A stretch of 64,000 bases of DNA, taken from NCBI GenBank assembly GCA_947489525.1, contig CANLDW010000004.1, positions 62,001-126,000 of the forward strand, written 5' to 3'. This document shows, in pieces, positions 18,525 through 28,617 of this stretch. The notes under the pieces are model-generated. The model was not told the DNA's origin. It saw only the letters and a program-made list of their open reading frames with translations, and made no database searches. Position 1 is the stretch's first letter, and every line of letters begins with the position of its first letter. The DNA is from an uncultured Psychrobacter sp. Its GTDB lineage: Bacteria > Pseudomonadota > Gammaproteobacteria > Pseudomonadales > Moraxellaceae. The position numbers and the translations under genes are program-made.

Positions 18525-19985
18525 ATGACCATATCACTGGCTGACGCCAAGTCCCAGCTCACTATCTACGATTCATTGACCCAGCAAAAGCAGGCGCTTA
18601 TACCATTAAGTGCAGGGAAGGTCGGTATGTATGTGTGCGGCATGACAGTCTATGATTACTGTCATATTGGTCATGCGCGCGTTATGGTCGCGTTTGATAT
18701 CGTGGTGCGTTGGCTTTCGCAAATCGGTTATGAAGTCAATTATGTACGTAATATCACCGATATCGACGACAAAATCATTGCCCGTGCCAATGAGAATGAT
18801 GAGCCGATCAGTGCATTGACCGAGCGTTTCACCCGTGCTATGCATGAGGACGCCGCTACGCTTGGCTGCTTATCTCCTGATGCTGAGCCGCGTGCAACCG
18901 ATTATATCGGCGAGATGCAGCAGATGATTGAGACGCTAGTAAATAGCGACTACGCTTATACGGGCAACAATGGCGATGTGTACTATGCAGTGGAGCGCTT
19001 CGCTGACTACGGTAAGCTCTCTAAACGTAAGCTCGATGATTTGCAAGCAGGATCGCGAGTTGAAGTCGAGACCGACAAACGCAATCCTTTTGATTTTGTG
19101 CTATGGAAGGCTGCAAAACCTGATGAGCCTCAGTGGGCATCGCCTTGGGGGCAGGGACGTCCAGGCTGGCATATCGAGTGCTCAGCGATGTCGACAAAGG
19201 CTTTGGGCGCGACTTTTGACATTCACGGCGGCGGGCATGATTTGCAGTTTCCGCATCACGAAAATGAGATCGCGCAGTCAGAAGCGGCAACAGGCTGCCA
19301 GTACGCGCGCAACTGGATGCATGTCGGCTTTATTAATGTTGATGGTGAAAAGATGTCAAAGTCTGTAGGCAACTTTTTTACTATTCGCGAAGTCACTGCA
19401 AAGTATCATCCCGAAACCGTGCGTTTTTTCTTGTTGTCGAGCCATTATCGCAGTCAGGTCAATTTCTCGGATAAGGCTTTGGATGAAGCGCATAATAGCC
19501 TAAGTAGATTATATCAAACGATTAAAGTAGCGCAGCAAAATCAAGGACAAGCGCTTACTATTGATAGTGATAGTGTAACAGCAGCGTATAATAATAACTT
19601 TGGGCAAAAATTCATCAGCGCTATGAATGATGACTTCAATAGTTCCGCTGCAATCAGTGTATTATTTGAGCTGGCGCGCGAGGTGAACAAAGCAATCAAA
19701 GTAGGGGATGCGACCAGCGCTTGGCAACACGCGCAGCAATTAAAAGTTTTGGCACAAATCTTAAATCTACTCCAGCTACCCGTAGAGCAGTTCTTGCAAG
19801 CGGCTGTTGGCGCAGGGAGCGAGAATAGGATGTCTGATAACGCCATTGATGCCCTCATTCAAGACAGAGCTCAGGCCAAGGCTAATAAAGACTTTGCTCG
19901 TGCAGACGCTATCCGCGATGAGCTCAAAGAGGCTGGAATTGAGCTTGAAGATAGCGCTACTGGGACGACGTGGCGACGCGCTTAA
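18525..19985 (+). CDS. cysS: Cysteinyl-tRNA synthetase
   Basis: Class I aminoacyl-tRNA synthetase charging tRNA-Cys. It is 486 aa and complete. The HIGH motif (CHIGHARVM) follows the zinc-binding CGMTVYD, and further zinc ligands occur in WHIECSAM and FPHHENE. The KMSKS loop is [10 protein letters not shown]. The DALR-type helical tail includes [10 protein letters not shown] and ends GTTWRR. Plus-strand, single gene with a terminator after it. Confidence 0.96.
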   Translation: MTISLADAKSQLTIYDSLTQQKQALIPLSAGKVGMYVCGMTVYDYCHIGHARVMVAFDIVVRWLSQIGYEVNYVRNITDIDDKIIARANENDEPISALTERFTRAMHEDAATLGCLSPDAEPRATDYIGEMQQMIETLVNSDYAYTGNNGDVYYAVERFADYGKLSKRKLDDLQAGSRVEVETDKRNPFDFVLWKAAKPDEPQWASPWGQGRPGWHIECSAMSTKALGATFDIHGGGHDLQFPHHENEIAQSEAATGCQYARNWMHVGFINVDGEKMSKSVGNFFTIREVTAKYHPETVRFFLLSSHYRSQVNFSDKALDEAHNSLSRLYQTIKVAQQNQGQALTIDSDSVTAAYNNNFGQKFISAMNDDFNSSAAISVLFELAREVNKAIKVGDATSAWQHAQQLKVLAQILNLLQLPVEQFLQAAVGAGSENRMSDNAIDALIQDRAQAKANKDFARADAIRDELKEAGIELEDSATGTTWRRA

Positions 19986-20041
19986 AGATAAGACAATACA
20001 ATGTTTGATAAAGTGTCTTAAATACGTACCCTAACAAATTA

Positions 20042-20068
20042 AGTCAGCTAAACGCTGGCTTTTTTTTG
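20042..20068 (+). terminator. Terminator of cysS
   Basis: The stem GTCAGC / GCTGGC (one G-T pair) with a 5-base loop is followed by eight T residues. Confidence 0.65.
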
Positions 20069-20176
20069 TGCACTGCTTTAGCTTATTCACTACTATAGTG
20101 AAAAATGTTTTGGCTTATGAAAAACAATCAACAAATACGCGACCAACGGATATACGACGGCAGTTCTACTCTTACC

Positions 20177-22144
20177 ATGAGTTTAAAACAGCATATCATT
20201 AGGGCAATTTTTACAGTTGTTGTCAGTTTGCTGAGTTTCGGTAGTGCTTATGCGGCGGTAAATAATACTACTCAAACTAACGAAGCTCAAACTAATGAAG
20301 CTCAAACTAATGAAGCTCAAACTAATGAAGCTCAAGCCAGTCCTACAAATCAAGCTGACAATCGACCCTCAGCGCAAGATCCTGACACACTCATAGAATA
20401 TCTAGAGCAACAGATCGACACGCTACAACGTGAAGGCATTGATCTGCCAGATAGCGCACGCGAAGTGTTCAAAGCTGATGAAGAAAACGTGGTAGATCAA
20501 GCGGGTATATTGCAAGGTAGTACTGCATTTACAGGTGAATATAATGAAAACTACTATCTGTTAGAGGAGCTAAACGCAGGTCTACCTCCTCTTAATGAGC
20601 CTGCCAATCTTGCCACGCCGCTTGCGCTTTTAGAGTTTTTTCAATCGGCGATTATGAAAGAGAAATATGATTTAGCAGCGCACGCCCTTAATATGAATCT
20701 GCTTGAGCCTAGCACGCAAGCCGAGCGCGGTGCGATACTGGCTGAGCGTTTAGATTTTTTACTGAATACCAAAGGACTCTATGTATTTGATGACTTGCCT
20801 GATCGCGCTGATGGCTTGATTGAACCCCCTTTGGGTAGTAGCAGTAGCACCGCTGGTATTCCACGTCGTTCCATTCAGCTGGGGTATATTAATTATCGTG
20901 AGCGCCGCGTGCCCTTATTCGTTGAGCGCGTCCGCGTAGATGATAATGCGCCTATATGGGTATTCTCAGCGCAAACGGTGGGTAATATAGATAACCTTTA
21001 CGAGCAGTACAAGCCGCCTGAATTCGCTCAGTATATACCTGATTGGATGACCATACGTTTTTTTGGGATGGCAGTATGGGAGTTTTTGGTTCTCATCTCG
21101 TTTTTGCTGGTGACTATGGGGCTAGGTTGGCTACTGAGTAAAGGGGTTAGCGTATTACTTAACCGTTTTATAAATCACAAAGAGGGCGAAAATGATTACG
21201 ATTCTATGAGCCAAAAAGGGATCATGGATTTTGCTAGCAAACTTGTTGTACCACTGACCTTTACCATAGGGTTCTCACTCGTATTTACGTTAGTCTCTGG
21301 CGGCTTTCCTTATATTGATTCGATAGCGACATCGACTAGACCTATCGTATGGATATTTTTAGTGATTAGTGCTATTTGGTTGGGTATTCGGGTTATTAAC
21401 TTCTTTGCCAATCGTTATCAAGATCTGCAAATCAATAATCTGGATGATGAGGAGTTTGATAAGTACCGAAAACGCAGTACGTACGTCTCCATATTTCGTC
21501 GTTTGTTTATCTTTTTTATGGTTATCGGTAGCGTTTGGATTGGGATAAGTGAATTTACAGATATTGAAGGTTTAGGTAAGACTTTACTGACCTCAGCCGG
21601 TATTGCAGGCGTAGTACTAGGGGTAGCCGCCCAGCCTACGCTAGGTAATTTGGTTGCAGGCGTACAGATTGCGATGACTCAGCCCATTCGTATTGGGGAT
21701 ACCGTTATGATCGACGGTACGTGGTGTACGGTTCATAATCTACGTTATACCTATGCCATACTCAAGACGTGGGATGAGCGTCACTTGTTTATACCCATGC
21801 GCTATTTTGTCACTGAGATTGTGGAGAACTGGTCTCATCCTGAGGTGCAGCAGATGCGACCTATGTATCTGTACTTGGATTATGGGGTCAACATAGAAGA
21901 GGTGCGGCAAAAGTTCTTTGAGCTGGTCAAGTCTCACGAGCTTTGGGATGGTGAAACTGAACCTGTCGTCCTAACTGTAGATATGGATGAAGACGCTATT
22001 AAGCTGCGCTGCGCTATGTCATCTAATGGCCCTGATGATGCGTGGGCAATGGAGTGTGATATCCGTGAGCAAATGCTAAGCTATCTCTATGATGAACAAC
22101 ACTCTTATCTACCAGCAGATCGTATTACCTTCAAAGAGAGCTAA
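20177..22144 (+). CDS. MscS-family mechanosensitive channel with periplasmic N-terminal domain
   Basis: Small-conductance mechanosensitive channel family, releasing osmolytes on hypo-osmotic shock. The start is uncertain: an ATG at 20105 would give 679 aa. The ATG at 20177 (655 aa) places a normal signal peptide (LSFGSAYA then A) at the N-terminus and is preferred, though neither has a good ribosome-binding site. After the signal comes a TNEAQ repeat (four to five copies), then a soluble domain of about 250 residues. Transmembrane segments lie around 305-335, 365-390, 400-420 and 450-475. The MscS core has GIAGVVLGVAAQPTLGN followed by the beta domain (IRIGDTVMIDG). The long periplasmic domain distinguishes it from plain MscS. 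Confidence 0.85.
   Translation: MSLKQHIIRAIFTVVVSLLSFGSAYAAVNNTTQTNEAQTNEAQTNEAQTNEAQASPTNQADNRPSAQDPDTLIEYLEQQIDTLQREGIDLPDSAREVFKADEENVVDQAGILQGSTAFTGEYNENYYLLEELNAGLPPLNEPANLATPLALLEFFQSAIMKEKYDLAAHALNMNLLEPSTQAERGAILAERLDFLLNTKGLYVFDDLPDRADGLIEPPLGSSSSTAGIPRRSIQLGYINYRERRVPLFVERVRVDDNAPIWVFSAQTVGNIDNLYEQYKPPEFAQYIPDWMTIRFFGMAVWEFLVLISFLLVTMGLGWLLSKGVSVLLNRFINHKEGENDYDSMSQKGIMDFASKLVVPLTFTIGFSLVFTLVSGGFPYIDSIATSTRPIVWIFLVISAIWLGIRVINFFANRYQDLQINNLDDEEFDKYRKRSTYVSIFRRLFIFFMVIGSVWIGISEFTDIEGLGKTLLTSAGIAGVVLGVAAQPTLGNLVAGVQIAMTQPIRIGDTVMIDGTWCTVHNLRYTYAILKTWDERHLFIPMRYFVTEIVENWSHPEVQQMRPMYLYLDYGVNIEEVRQKFFELVKSHELWDGETEPVVLTVDMDEDAIKLRCAMSSNGPDDAWAMECDIREQMLSYLYDEQHSYLPADRITFKES
20273..20332 (+). 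repeat. 15-bp tandem repeat (four copies) coding TNEAQ
   Basis: Four units of CAAACTAATGAAGCT (the first with C at position 9) in frame just after the signal peptide of the MscS-type protein. Confidence 0.95.
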
Positions 22145-22292
22145 AATATAACGTGTGAGCGCTTAGCTTATTTGTTATAATACGGCGTTATTTTTAAGGG
22201 ATAACTGAGCGATTACACGCTAATACTGCGCGCTATCGTATTTGTTTACTCAGTATTCCTACCCATTAAAATAACCAACGCTAGGGGTATGT

Positions 22293-23765
22293 ATGTTAAG
22301 AATCGTCGATGAAGCCTTTACTTTTGATGATGTACTACTGTTGCCAGCTTATTCTGAGGTCTTACCAAAAGCGGCTGATCTATCCACTCGCCTTACTAAA
22401 GACATCACACTCAATTTACCGCTGATATCAGCCGCTATGGATACCGTCACAGAATCTGAGATGGCAATCACTATGGCGCAGCTGGGTGCTATGGGTATCT
22501 TGCATAAGAATATGGATATAGATAAGCAGGCGACCCAAGTACGCCGCGTCAAAAAGTTTGAAGCGGGTACGGTAGTCGATCCTATTACTGTACATCCTGA
22601 GATGACTATTGGTGAGTTGCTAAAATTGACGCAGGACAATAATATTTCAGGCGTTCCTGTCGTGGAGAAAGGCACTGATAACGTGGTCGGTATCGTCACG
22701 CATCGTGACTGGCGTTTTGAGACCAATTTGTCACAGCCTGTTAGCCATATTATGACCCCAAAAGATCAGTTGGTAACGGTAAAAGAAGGCGAGAGCAATG
22801 AGAATATCAAAAAACTCTTGCACGAACACCGTATCGAAAAAGTCATTGTCATTGACGATGATTATCGTTTGCGTGGTTTGATCACAGTGAATGACTTTGC
22901 TAAAGCGGAAAACAACCCCAACGCATGTAAAGACGCTAAAGGCCGTTTGCGGGTCGGTGCGGCTGTGGGTACGGGAGCAGATACGCAGGCGCGCGTTGAG
23001 GCTTTAGTCGCTGCTGATGTGGATGTAATCGTCGTTGATACCGCGCACGGTCATTCAAAAGGGGTTATTGAAAAGGTCGCTTGGGTCAAAAAGACGTTCC
23101 CTCACATTCAAGTTATCGGTGGTAATATTGCGACAGGTGATGCGGCCAAAGCCTTGCGTGATGCGGGCGCTGATGCGGTAAAAGTGGGTATCGGTCCTGG
23201 TTCTATCTGTACTACGCGTATTATTGCAGGCATCGGGGTACCGCAGATATCTGCCATTGATAGCGTAGCAAGCGCTCTACAAGATAGTATCCCGCTGATC
23301 GCCGATGGTGGTATTCGCTATTCAGGTGATATGGCCAAAGCCATAGCAGCTGGCGCATCGTGTATTATGGTTGGCTCACTGATGGCAGGTACCGAGGAAG
23401 CACCAGGCGAGGTTGAGCTGTTTCAAGGTCGCTATTACAAGGCTTACCGCGGTATGGGAAGTCTTGGAGCGATGTCAGGGCAGCACGGCTCCTCAGATCG
23501 CTATTTTCAAGATGCTAAAGACGGCGTTGAAAAGCTTGTGCCTGAGGGTATTGAAGGCCGCGTTCCTTATAAGGGTCCAGTCGCTGGCATAGTCAATCAA
23601 TTGGTAGGCGGTCTACGCTCTTCAATGGGCTACACTGGCTGTGCAACTATCGAAGAGATGCGCACTAAACCTCAGTTTATCAAAGTAACCTCAGCGGGTA
23701 TGAAAGAGTCGCACGTCCATGATGTTCAGATTACAAAAGAAGCGCCTAATTACCGCGTAAGCTAA
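22293..23765 (+). CDS. guaB: Inosine-5'-monophosphate dehydrogenase
   Basis: Oxidises IMP to XMP with NAD, the committing step of GTP synthesis. The 490-aa protein has the canonical layout: TIM-barrel start ([16 protein letters not shown]), a CBS pair at about residues 94-205, and the catalytic loop GPGSICTTR with its nucleophilic Cys. The flap segment is [18 protein letters not shown] and the NAD region DTAHGHS. AGGGGT precedes the ATG. guaA is not adjacent; glmM follows after a terminator. Confidence 0.97.
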   Translation: MLRIVDEAFTFDDVLLLPAYSEVLPKAADLSTRLTKDITLNLPLISAAMDTVTESEMAITMAQLGAMGILHKNMDIDKQATQVRRVKKFEAGTVVDPITVHPEMTIGELLKLTQDNNISGVPVVEKGTDNVVGIVTHRDWRFETNLSQPVSHIMTPKDQLVTVKEGESNENIKKLLHEHRIEKVIVIDDDYRLRGLITVNDFAKAENNPNACKDAKGRLRVGAAVGTGADTQARVEALVAADVDVIVVDTAHGHSKGVIEKVAWVKKTFPHIQVIGGNIATGDAAKALRDAGADAVKVGIGPGSICTTRIIAGIGVPQISAIDSVASALQDSIPLIADGGIRYSGDMAKAIAAGASCIMVGSLMAGTEEAPGEVELFQGRYYKAYRGMGSLGAMSGQHGSSDRYFQDAKDGVEKLVPEGIEGRVPYKGPVAGIVNQLVGGLRSSMGYTGCATIEEMRTKPQFIKVTSAGMKESHVHDVQITKEAPNYRVS

Positions 23766-23788
23766 GCTAATTAACCCTTCAAGATACA

Positions 23789-23828
23789 AACAGTCAACAA
23801 TGCCTCATCATTGCTGGCTGTTTTTTTT
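23789..23828 (+). terminator. Terminator of guaB
   Basis: A 14-bp stem (AACAGTCAACAATG / CATTGCTGGCTGTT, with mismatch/wobble pairs) closes a 6-base loop, followed by an eight-T run. Confidence 0.85.
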
Positions 23829-23854
23829 CGTAAAATAAAACGATAAGTAAAATT

Positions 23855-23872
23855 TAGATAAACTAGATAAAC
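23855..23872. repeat. 9-bp tandem duplication upstream of glmM
   Basis: TAGATAAAC occurs twice in tandem in the AT-rich spacer between guaB and glmM. Confidence 0.7.
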
Positions 23873-23948
23873 TAAATAGTATAAATATAGTTAGACATTT
23901 TAGGCATTCAGCCTATTTAGCATTTATTAGCATTGAGGAATATTGACA

Positions 23949-25310
23949 ATGAGTTACTTTGGTACCGATGGTATTCGTGGTAAGTTTGGAGAGTTGCCTA
24001 TAACGCCAGATTTTATTTTAAAGTTGGGCTATGTTGTTGGTCGTGTTCTCATAGAAAATACGGCTAATGTGGCACGTAGACCAAGCGTCATCATCGGTAA
24101 AGATACACGCTTATCTGGTTATGTAATTGAGGGCGCACTACAGGCAGGATTTAATGCCGCTGGTGTCGATGTGCATATGCTGGGGCCGCTACCTACGCCT
24201 GCAATCGCCCATCTGACTCGCAGTTTCCACGCCGACGCCGGCGTCGTTATTTCAGCCTCTCATAATCCTTATTTCGATAACGGTATTAAGTTTTTTTCAG
24301 GTGACGGCAAAAAGCTGACTGATGAGATGCAAAGCGCTATTAATGACAAGCTTAAGGCGATACTAGAGGATAATGATAGCGTACCTATGCCGATTCACGA
24401 TCCCGCAAAACTGGGCAAGAACAGCCGTATCAATGATGCTAAAGGACGTTATATTGAGTTTTGTAAAGGCAGTTTTCCTTATCAATACGACTTAAGCGCT
24501 ATGACAGTGGTAGTCGATTGTGCGAATGGTGCAGGTTATAGTGTCGCCCCAAGAGTATTGCGCGAGCTTGGCGCAACAGTTATCGCCATCAACAATACAC
24601 CTAATGGTATTAATATCAATGCAGACTGTGGATCGACTCACCCAAAAAGCTTGCAGCGAGCAGTAATAGACAACAATGCGGACGTCGGTATTGCTTTAGA
24701 TGGCGACGGTGATCGCATAGTGATGGTAGATGAAGCTGGGCGTCTCGTTGACGGCGACGGTATTCTTTACATACTAGCAACTCAAGGGGAGAGCCTAGCG
24801 TGCGGCGTTGCTGGAACCCTTATGAGCAATATGGGTTTGGAGCTTGCACTGCAGGCACGCGGCATCGAATTTACGCGTGCCAAGGTTGGCGATCGCTATG
24901 TGATGCACGTCCTTGAAGCTAACGACTGGATCTTAGGCGGCGAGCCATCTGGACATATTCTGTGTCTAGATAAGAGTCGTACTGGAGATGCTATTATCGC
25001 AGGCCTACAAGTGCTTGCAGTGATGACAGCGAAAGCTCGCGCGCTCAGTGACCTAACTGACGGTTTTGAGCTCTTACCACAAAAACTGGTTAACGTACGT
25101 TTGTCGCAGATGCAAGACCCGTATCAGAACGAAGAGCTCGTAGCGGTCTTTGACAAAGCAAAAGCGATACTTGAGGGTCGCGGACGTCTGCTCATTCGCC
25201 AATCAGGCACTGAGCCTGTAATCAGAGTCATGGTTGAATCAGATGACGAGATAGAATGCGATGTTATGGCCAATGAGTTAGCGGATAAGATCAAAGCCGT
25301 ATTGGGATAG
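23949..25310 (+). CDS. glmM: Phosphoglucosamine mutase
   Basis: Converts glucosamine 6-phosphate to glucosamine 1-phosphate for UDP-GlcNAc, feeding peptidoglycan and LPS. The ATG at 23949 gives the canonical N-terminus [15 protein letters not shown] lies 10 bases upstream. A TTG two codons earlier is less likely. The phosphorylated serine is S104 (ISASHNP). The metal loop is DGDGDRI, the sugar loop GGEPSGHIL, and the phosphate loop [12 protein letters not shown]. At 453 aa it is normal. pdxH starts 47 bp downstream and may share the transcript. Confidence 0.97.
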   Translation: MSYFGTDGIRGKFGELPITPDFILKLGYVVGRVLIENTANVARRPSVIIGKDTRLSGYVIEGALQAGFNAAGVDVHMLGPLPTPAIAHLTRSFHADAGVVISASHNPYFDNGIKFFSGDGKKLTDEMQSAINDKLKAILEDNDSVPMPIHDPAKLGKNSRINDAKGRYIEFCKGSFPYQYDLSAMTVVVDCANGAGYSVAPRVLRELGATVIAINNTPNGININADCGSTHPKSLQRAVIDNNADVGIALDGDGDRIVMVDEAGRLVDGDGILYILATQGESLACGVAGTLMSNMGLELALQARGIEFTRAKVGDRYVMHVLEANDWILGGEPSGHILCLDKSRTGDAIIAGLQVLAVMTAKARALSDLTDGFELLPQKLVNVRLSQMQDPYQNEELVAVFDKAKAILEGRGRLLIRQSGTEPVIRVMVESDDEIECDVMANELADKIKAVLG

Positions 25311-25357
25311 GTGCTACTGCACAAAGTTATAAAGTCATGCGTAATATAGGAACCCTT

Positions 25358-26011
25358 ATGAGTATGGATTTCACTGATCAGCGCCTATCATACGAGAAAG
25401 GCGTGCTGGATCAAGACTCAGTACCTGCGTCGCCCTTTGAGTTATTTAAGATATGGATGAATGAGGCGCTGGAGCAACAGGTACAAGAGCCTTATGCCAT
25501 GAGTCTCGCTACTTGCGGTGCGGACATGAAGCCAAGCGTCCGCATTGTATTGATGCGCGAGATTACCGATACAGGCATCGTATTTTATACCAATTACGAA
25601 AGCGCTAAAGGTCAGGATATAGCAGACAACCCCAATGCTGAGGTACTGTTTTTTTGGCATGAACTTGAACGCCAAGTGCGTATTAGTGGTTCCATTGCAA
25701 AAATAGCGGCAGACAAATCCGCAGCTTATTTTCAAAAACGTCCCCATGATAGTCAAATCGGCGCCTGGGTAAGTCAGCCGCAAAGTGGGGAGGTCGCCAA
25801 CAGAGAGATTATAGAAGACGCCTTTAACGCCCTGCAAAATCAGTATCCTGATGATGCTAAAGTACCTACACCTGATTTCTGGGGTGGGTACGAGATAACA
25901 ATCGAAAAGATCGAGTTTTGGCAAGGACGCGCCAATCGGGTTCACGACCGTATTGTTTATATACTACACCCTGAATCTGATAGTTGGCAGACGCACCGTT
26001 TACTTCCCTAA
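25358..26011 (+). CDS. pdxH: Pyridoxamine 5'-phosphate oxidase
   Basis: FMN-dependent oxidase producing pyridoxal 5'-phosphate from PNP or PMP. The start at 25358 (217 aa) is chosen because AGGAA sits 5 bases upstream; an ATG at 25337 would add seven residues. Family features: PSVRIVLMREI, FYTNYESAKG, VLFFWHELERQVRISG, and the C-terminal WQGRANRVHDRI, which forms the FMN and PLP pocket. The substrate-contacting SDSWQTHRLLP end is slightly divergent from the usual RLAP. Downstream of glmM. Confidence 0.93.
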   Translation: MSMDFTDQRLSYEKGVLDQDSVPASPFELFKIWMNEALEQQVQEPYAMSLATCGADMKPSVRIVLMREITDTGIVFYTNYESAKGQDIADNPNAEVLFFWHELERQVRISGSIAKIAADKSAAYFQKRPHDSQIGAWVSQPQSGEVANREIIEDAFNALQNQYPDDAKVPTPDFWGGYEITIEKIEFWQGRANRVHDRIVYILHPESDSWQTHRLLP

Positions 26012-26012
26012 T

Positions 26013-26050
26013 AAAAAAAGCAGCTCAATGTCTTTGAGCTGCTTTTATTT
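26013..26050. terminator. Bidirectional terminator between pdxH and glutathione S-transferase
   Basis: A 14-bp stem (AAAAGCAGCTCAAA-type arms, GAGCTGCTTTT) with a 4-base loop lies between convergent genes, with A-rich and T-rich flanks. Confidence 0.8.
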
Positions 26051-26077
26051 TATAACTATAGATTTTAAAATGAGCTA

Positions 26078-26707
26078 TTAGATAGACTCATCATAGTTTG
26101 CCTCAAGGCGCATAGTACGCTGATAGCTATCCAAATTAGCCAGTTGCAGTGCATACTGTTCAATGTTTGGATAGTTTTCAAGCGAATGGCGTTTAGCTAA
26201 GATAATAAGATCAAAGGACAGCATAAAATCAGCGCCAGAGAGCTTATTACCAACGATAAAGGGCTTATTAGCCACTTCATCATTAAGATAACTGAGCACC
26301 TTGTGCTTCTCATCACTGATATACCCCTTTAAAAACTCATTGTCACTGACGCCTGCTTTATTCGTAAATAACTCAAGCAATAAAGGTAGCATCAAAGAGC
26401 TCTCAGCGAAGTGAATCCACTGCAAGTAATAACCATAGTCATGGCTATCGGTAGCCGGGCGCAGACGCTCAGGGGCATAGCGTTCAATCAACAGCTCAGT
26501 GATCGCACCCGACTCGGTATACTGTAGGCCGTCCATCTCAATGATAGGCGACTTACCCAGCGGATGAACTGCTTTTAAACTATCAGGTGCAAGATGGGTG
26601 GTGAGATTGCGTTGATGGCTGACAATCTCATACGGCACCCCAAGCTCTTCTAATAGCCATAAAATTCGCAATGAGCGCGATTGATTAAGATGATGAAGAC
26701 GGATCAT
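26078..26707 (-). CDS. Glutathione S-transferase family protein
   Basis: Cytosolic GST-fold enzyme of 209 aa. The thioredoxin-like N-terminal domain has the cis-Pro segment (HPLGKSPIIEMDG) and the ESGAI glutathione contact; the helical C-terminal domain contains FIVGNKLSGADFMLSFDL. The N-terminal start HHLNQSRSLRILWLLEELG fits bacterial GSTs that use Ser or other non-Tyr residues. It neighbours a DJ-1-like protein and oxidoreductases acting on electrophiles, which fits conjugation of reactive compounds; the substrate is unknown. AAAGGT precedes the ATG. Confidence 0.88.
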   Translation of the reverse strand: MIRLHHLNQSRSLRILWLLEELGVPYEIVSHQRNLTTHLAPDSLKAVHPLGKSPIIEMDGLQYTESGAITELLIERYAPERLRPATDSHDYGYYLQWIHFAESSLMLPLLLELFTNKAGVSDNEFLKGYISDEKHKVLSYLNDEVANKPFIVGNKLSGADFMLSFDLIILAKRHSLENYPNIEQYALQLANLDSYQRTMRLEANYDESI

Positions 26708-26761
26708 AATAGTGACCTTTATTATTTTAAAAAAGCTATCCTTTGTAGTGAATCCCCGCGA

Positions 26762-27439
26762 TTAACCCTTGAGCCTAGCGATTAGGCGATCTGCAGCTTC
26801 CTCTGATGATGCAGGGTTTTGTCCCGTGATAAGCAGTCCATCTTCAACCACAAACGACTCCCAGTCCGCGCCTTTTTCGTAGTTACCACCGTGTTCTTTT
26901 AGTGTGTCTTCTAATAAGAAAGGTACAACGTCTGTTAAGCCAACTCCTGCTTCTTCCGTATTGGTAAATCCAGTAACGGTTTTACCCTTAACCAAATATT
27001 CGCCGTCAACTTTGACATTTTTAAGCGCAGCTGGGGCATGACAAACAAAAGCAACGGGTTTGTCCTGTTTAACAAACGTCTCAATCAGATTGATGGAGTT
27101 TTTATCAACCGCTAAGTCCCACATCGGACCGTGGCCACCGGGGTAGAATACCGCATCAAAATCTTCGGCTTTGACATCTGCAAGCTTTTTAGTACTGGCA
27201 AGACGCTTTTGCGCCTCAGTGTCGTCTTTGAAGCGTTTAGTGAATTCGGTCTGCGCATCCTCTGCATCGCTTTTTGGATCCAGCGGTGGTTGACCACCAG
27301 CAGGAGAGGCAAGCGTAATATTGACACCTGCATCAAGAAAAGCATAGTAAGGTGCTGCAAACTCTTCGAGCCAAAAACCTGTTTTTTCACCTGTATTACC
27401 AAGTTGATCGTGTGAGGTGAGTACCATTAAAATATTCAT
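26762..27439 (-). CDS. DJ-1/PfpI family protein (class I glutamine amidotransferase-like, Hsp31 type)
   Basis: 225-aa DJ-1/PfpI-superfamily protein. The nucleophile elbow is VAFVCHAPAAL (Cys-His). EKTGFWLEEFAAPYYAF supplies the acidic residue typical of the Hsp31/YhbO-like glyoxalase III branch, and the GGHGPMWDL loop is conserved. Members act as methylglyoxal-detoxifying glyoxalases or protein-repair enzymes; which holds here is open. AAGGA precedes the ATG. The spacer upstream carries two copies of TTATTTGTTAGACTT. Context is the electrophile-defence cluster. Confidence 0.85.
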   Translation of the reverse strand: MNILMVLTSHDQLGNTGEKTGFWLEEFAAPYYAFLDAGVNITLASPAGGQPPLDPKSDAEDAQTEFTKRFKDDTEAQKRLASTKKLADVKAEDFDAVFYPGGHGPMWDLAVDKNSINLIETFVKQDKPVAFVCHAPAALKNVKVDGEYLVKGKTVTGFTNTEEAGVGLTDVVPFLLEDTLKEHGGNYEKGADWESFVVEDGLLITGQNPASSEEAADRLIARLKG

Positions 27440-27447
27440 GTGTATCC

Positions 27448-27480
27448 TTATTTGTTAGACTTCGTTTATTTGTTAGACTT
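27448..27480. repeat. Duplicated 15-bp element upstream of the DJ-1-like gene
   Basis: TTATTTGTTAGACTT occurs at 27448-27462 and 27466-27480 (period 18). Each copy contains TTAGAC, a half-site of the operator proposed for the nearby TetR regulator, but without the second half GTCTA. Confidence 0.75.
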
Positions 27481-27567
27481 AGTTAAAACAATCAATATTA
27501 AACGATTGATCGTTGCGTTATTTATTACCCTATCAATGGGCTAGATTTAATCAAAGATTACTACTGG

Positions 27568-28617
27568 CTATTCAACCTCAGCAACCTTAACAACTGTCTT
27601 ACCAAAGTTATCGCCATTTAGCATATCAACGAACGCATTTGGCGCGTTATCTAAGCCCTCAGCGACGTATTCTTTGGTTTTGACTTTACCGGATTCCACC
27701 CATTTACTCATCGTTTTTAGGAACTCTGGAAAGTGCTCGCCATATTCTTCGTGAATAATAAAGCCTTTGATGGTCAGACGATTGCTTAAGACATTGCGAA
27801 ACAATAGGCCTAAGCGGTCTTTGCCCTCAGGTAGCTCGGTCGCGTTATACTGCGAGACGAGACCGCAGACTGGGATACGGGCATGCGCATTGAGTAAGGG
27901 CAATACCGCGTCAAACACTTTACCGCCCACGTTTTCATAGTAGATATCGATACCGTCTGGGCAAGCGGCCTTTAACTGCTCAGCGAAATCATCGGCTTTA
28001 TGGTCGATACAAACATCAAAACCGAGCTCATTTACGGCAAAGTCACATTTCTCTTTACCTCCTGCGATACCGACGCTACGAACTCCATACTGATTACCTA
28101 CTTGACCTACCGTTGCGCCAACAGGGCCAGTTGCGGCGGCAACCACTAACGTTTCGCCTTCTTTTGGTTTGCCGATATCGGTAAGCCCCATATAGCCGGT
28201 AAAACCTGGCATACCTAACACGCCCAAACCGTAAGAAGGATTCGACATGTTTTTATCGAGCTTAAGAACCCCTTCGCCATCACTGACGCTATAATCCTGC
28301 CAGCCGGAATTGGAAACCACGAGGTCGCCTTTGGCAAACTTATCAATATTGGATTCTACGACTTGGGCGACCGTACCTCCTACCATCACATCACCAACTT
28401 CCATAGGCTCAGCATAGCTTTTAGCGTCGCTCATCCGTCCGCGCATATAAGGATCTAATGACAAATAGACGGTGCGCAGTAGCATCTCGTTGTCTTTGGG
28501 TGTTGGAATATCGCTGGTTACTAGGTCAAAATTGTCCGGTTGTGGTTCACCATGTGGGCGGCTGGCGAGTTTAATTTGACGATTCTGTTGATCGTTTTGC
28601 TCTTTATTAAAGCTCAT
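27568..28617 (-). CDS. NADP-dependent oxidoreductase (zinc-independent MDR family, CurA-like)
   Basis: 349-aa medium-chain reductase of the leukotriene B4 dehydrogenase/CurA group, which reduces alkenal and alkenone double bonds with NADPH. Seen: DPYMRGRMSD near the N-terminus, GMPGFTGYMGLTDIGKPKEGETL, and the nucleotide-binding AATGPVGATVGQ. DIYYENVGGKVFDAVLPLL and CGLVSQYN follow. No structural or catalytic zinc ligands, as expected. It fits with the GST and aldehyde enzymes around it as an enal-reducing activity; the actual substrate is unknown. AGGAAA precedes the ATG. Confidence 0.9.
   Translation of the reverse strand: MSFNKEQNDQQNRQIKLASRPHGEPQPDNFDLVTSDIPTPKDNEMLLRTVYLSLDPYMRGRMSDAKSYAEPMEVGDVMVGGTVAQVVESNIDKFAKGDLVVSNSGWQDYSVSDGEGVLKLDKNMSNPSYGLGVLGMPGFTGYMGLTDIGKPKEGETLVVAAATGPVGATVGQVGNQYGVRSVGIAGGKEKCDFAVNELGFDVCIDHKADDFAEQLKAACPDGIDIYYENVGGKVFDAVLPLLNAHARIPVCGLVSQYNATELPEGKDRLGLLFRNVLSNRLTIKGFIIHEEYGEHFPEFLKTMSKWVESGKVKTKEYVAEGLDNAPNAFVDMLNGDNFGKTVVKVAEVE

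Noticed and set aside
25442..25945. 167-codon antisense frame over pdxH
   Set aside because: Fully overlapped by a conserved gene; the translated product has no recognisable domain or start signal.
27451..27480. TTAGAC direct repeats as TetR sites for the DJ-1-like gene
   Set aside because: Only half-sites in the same orientation are present; the palindromic partner GTCTA is lacking.
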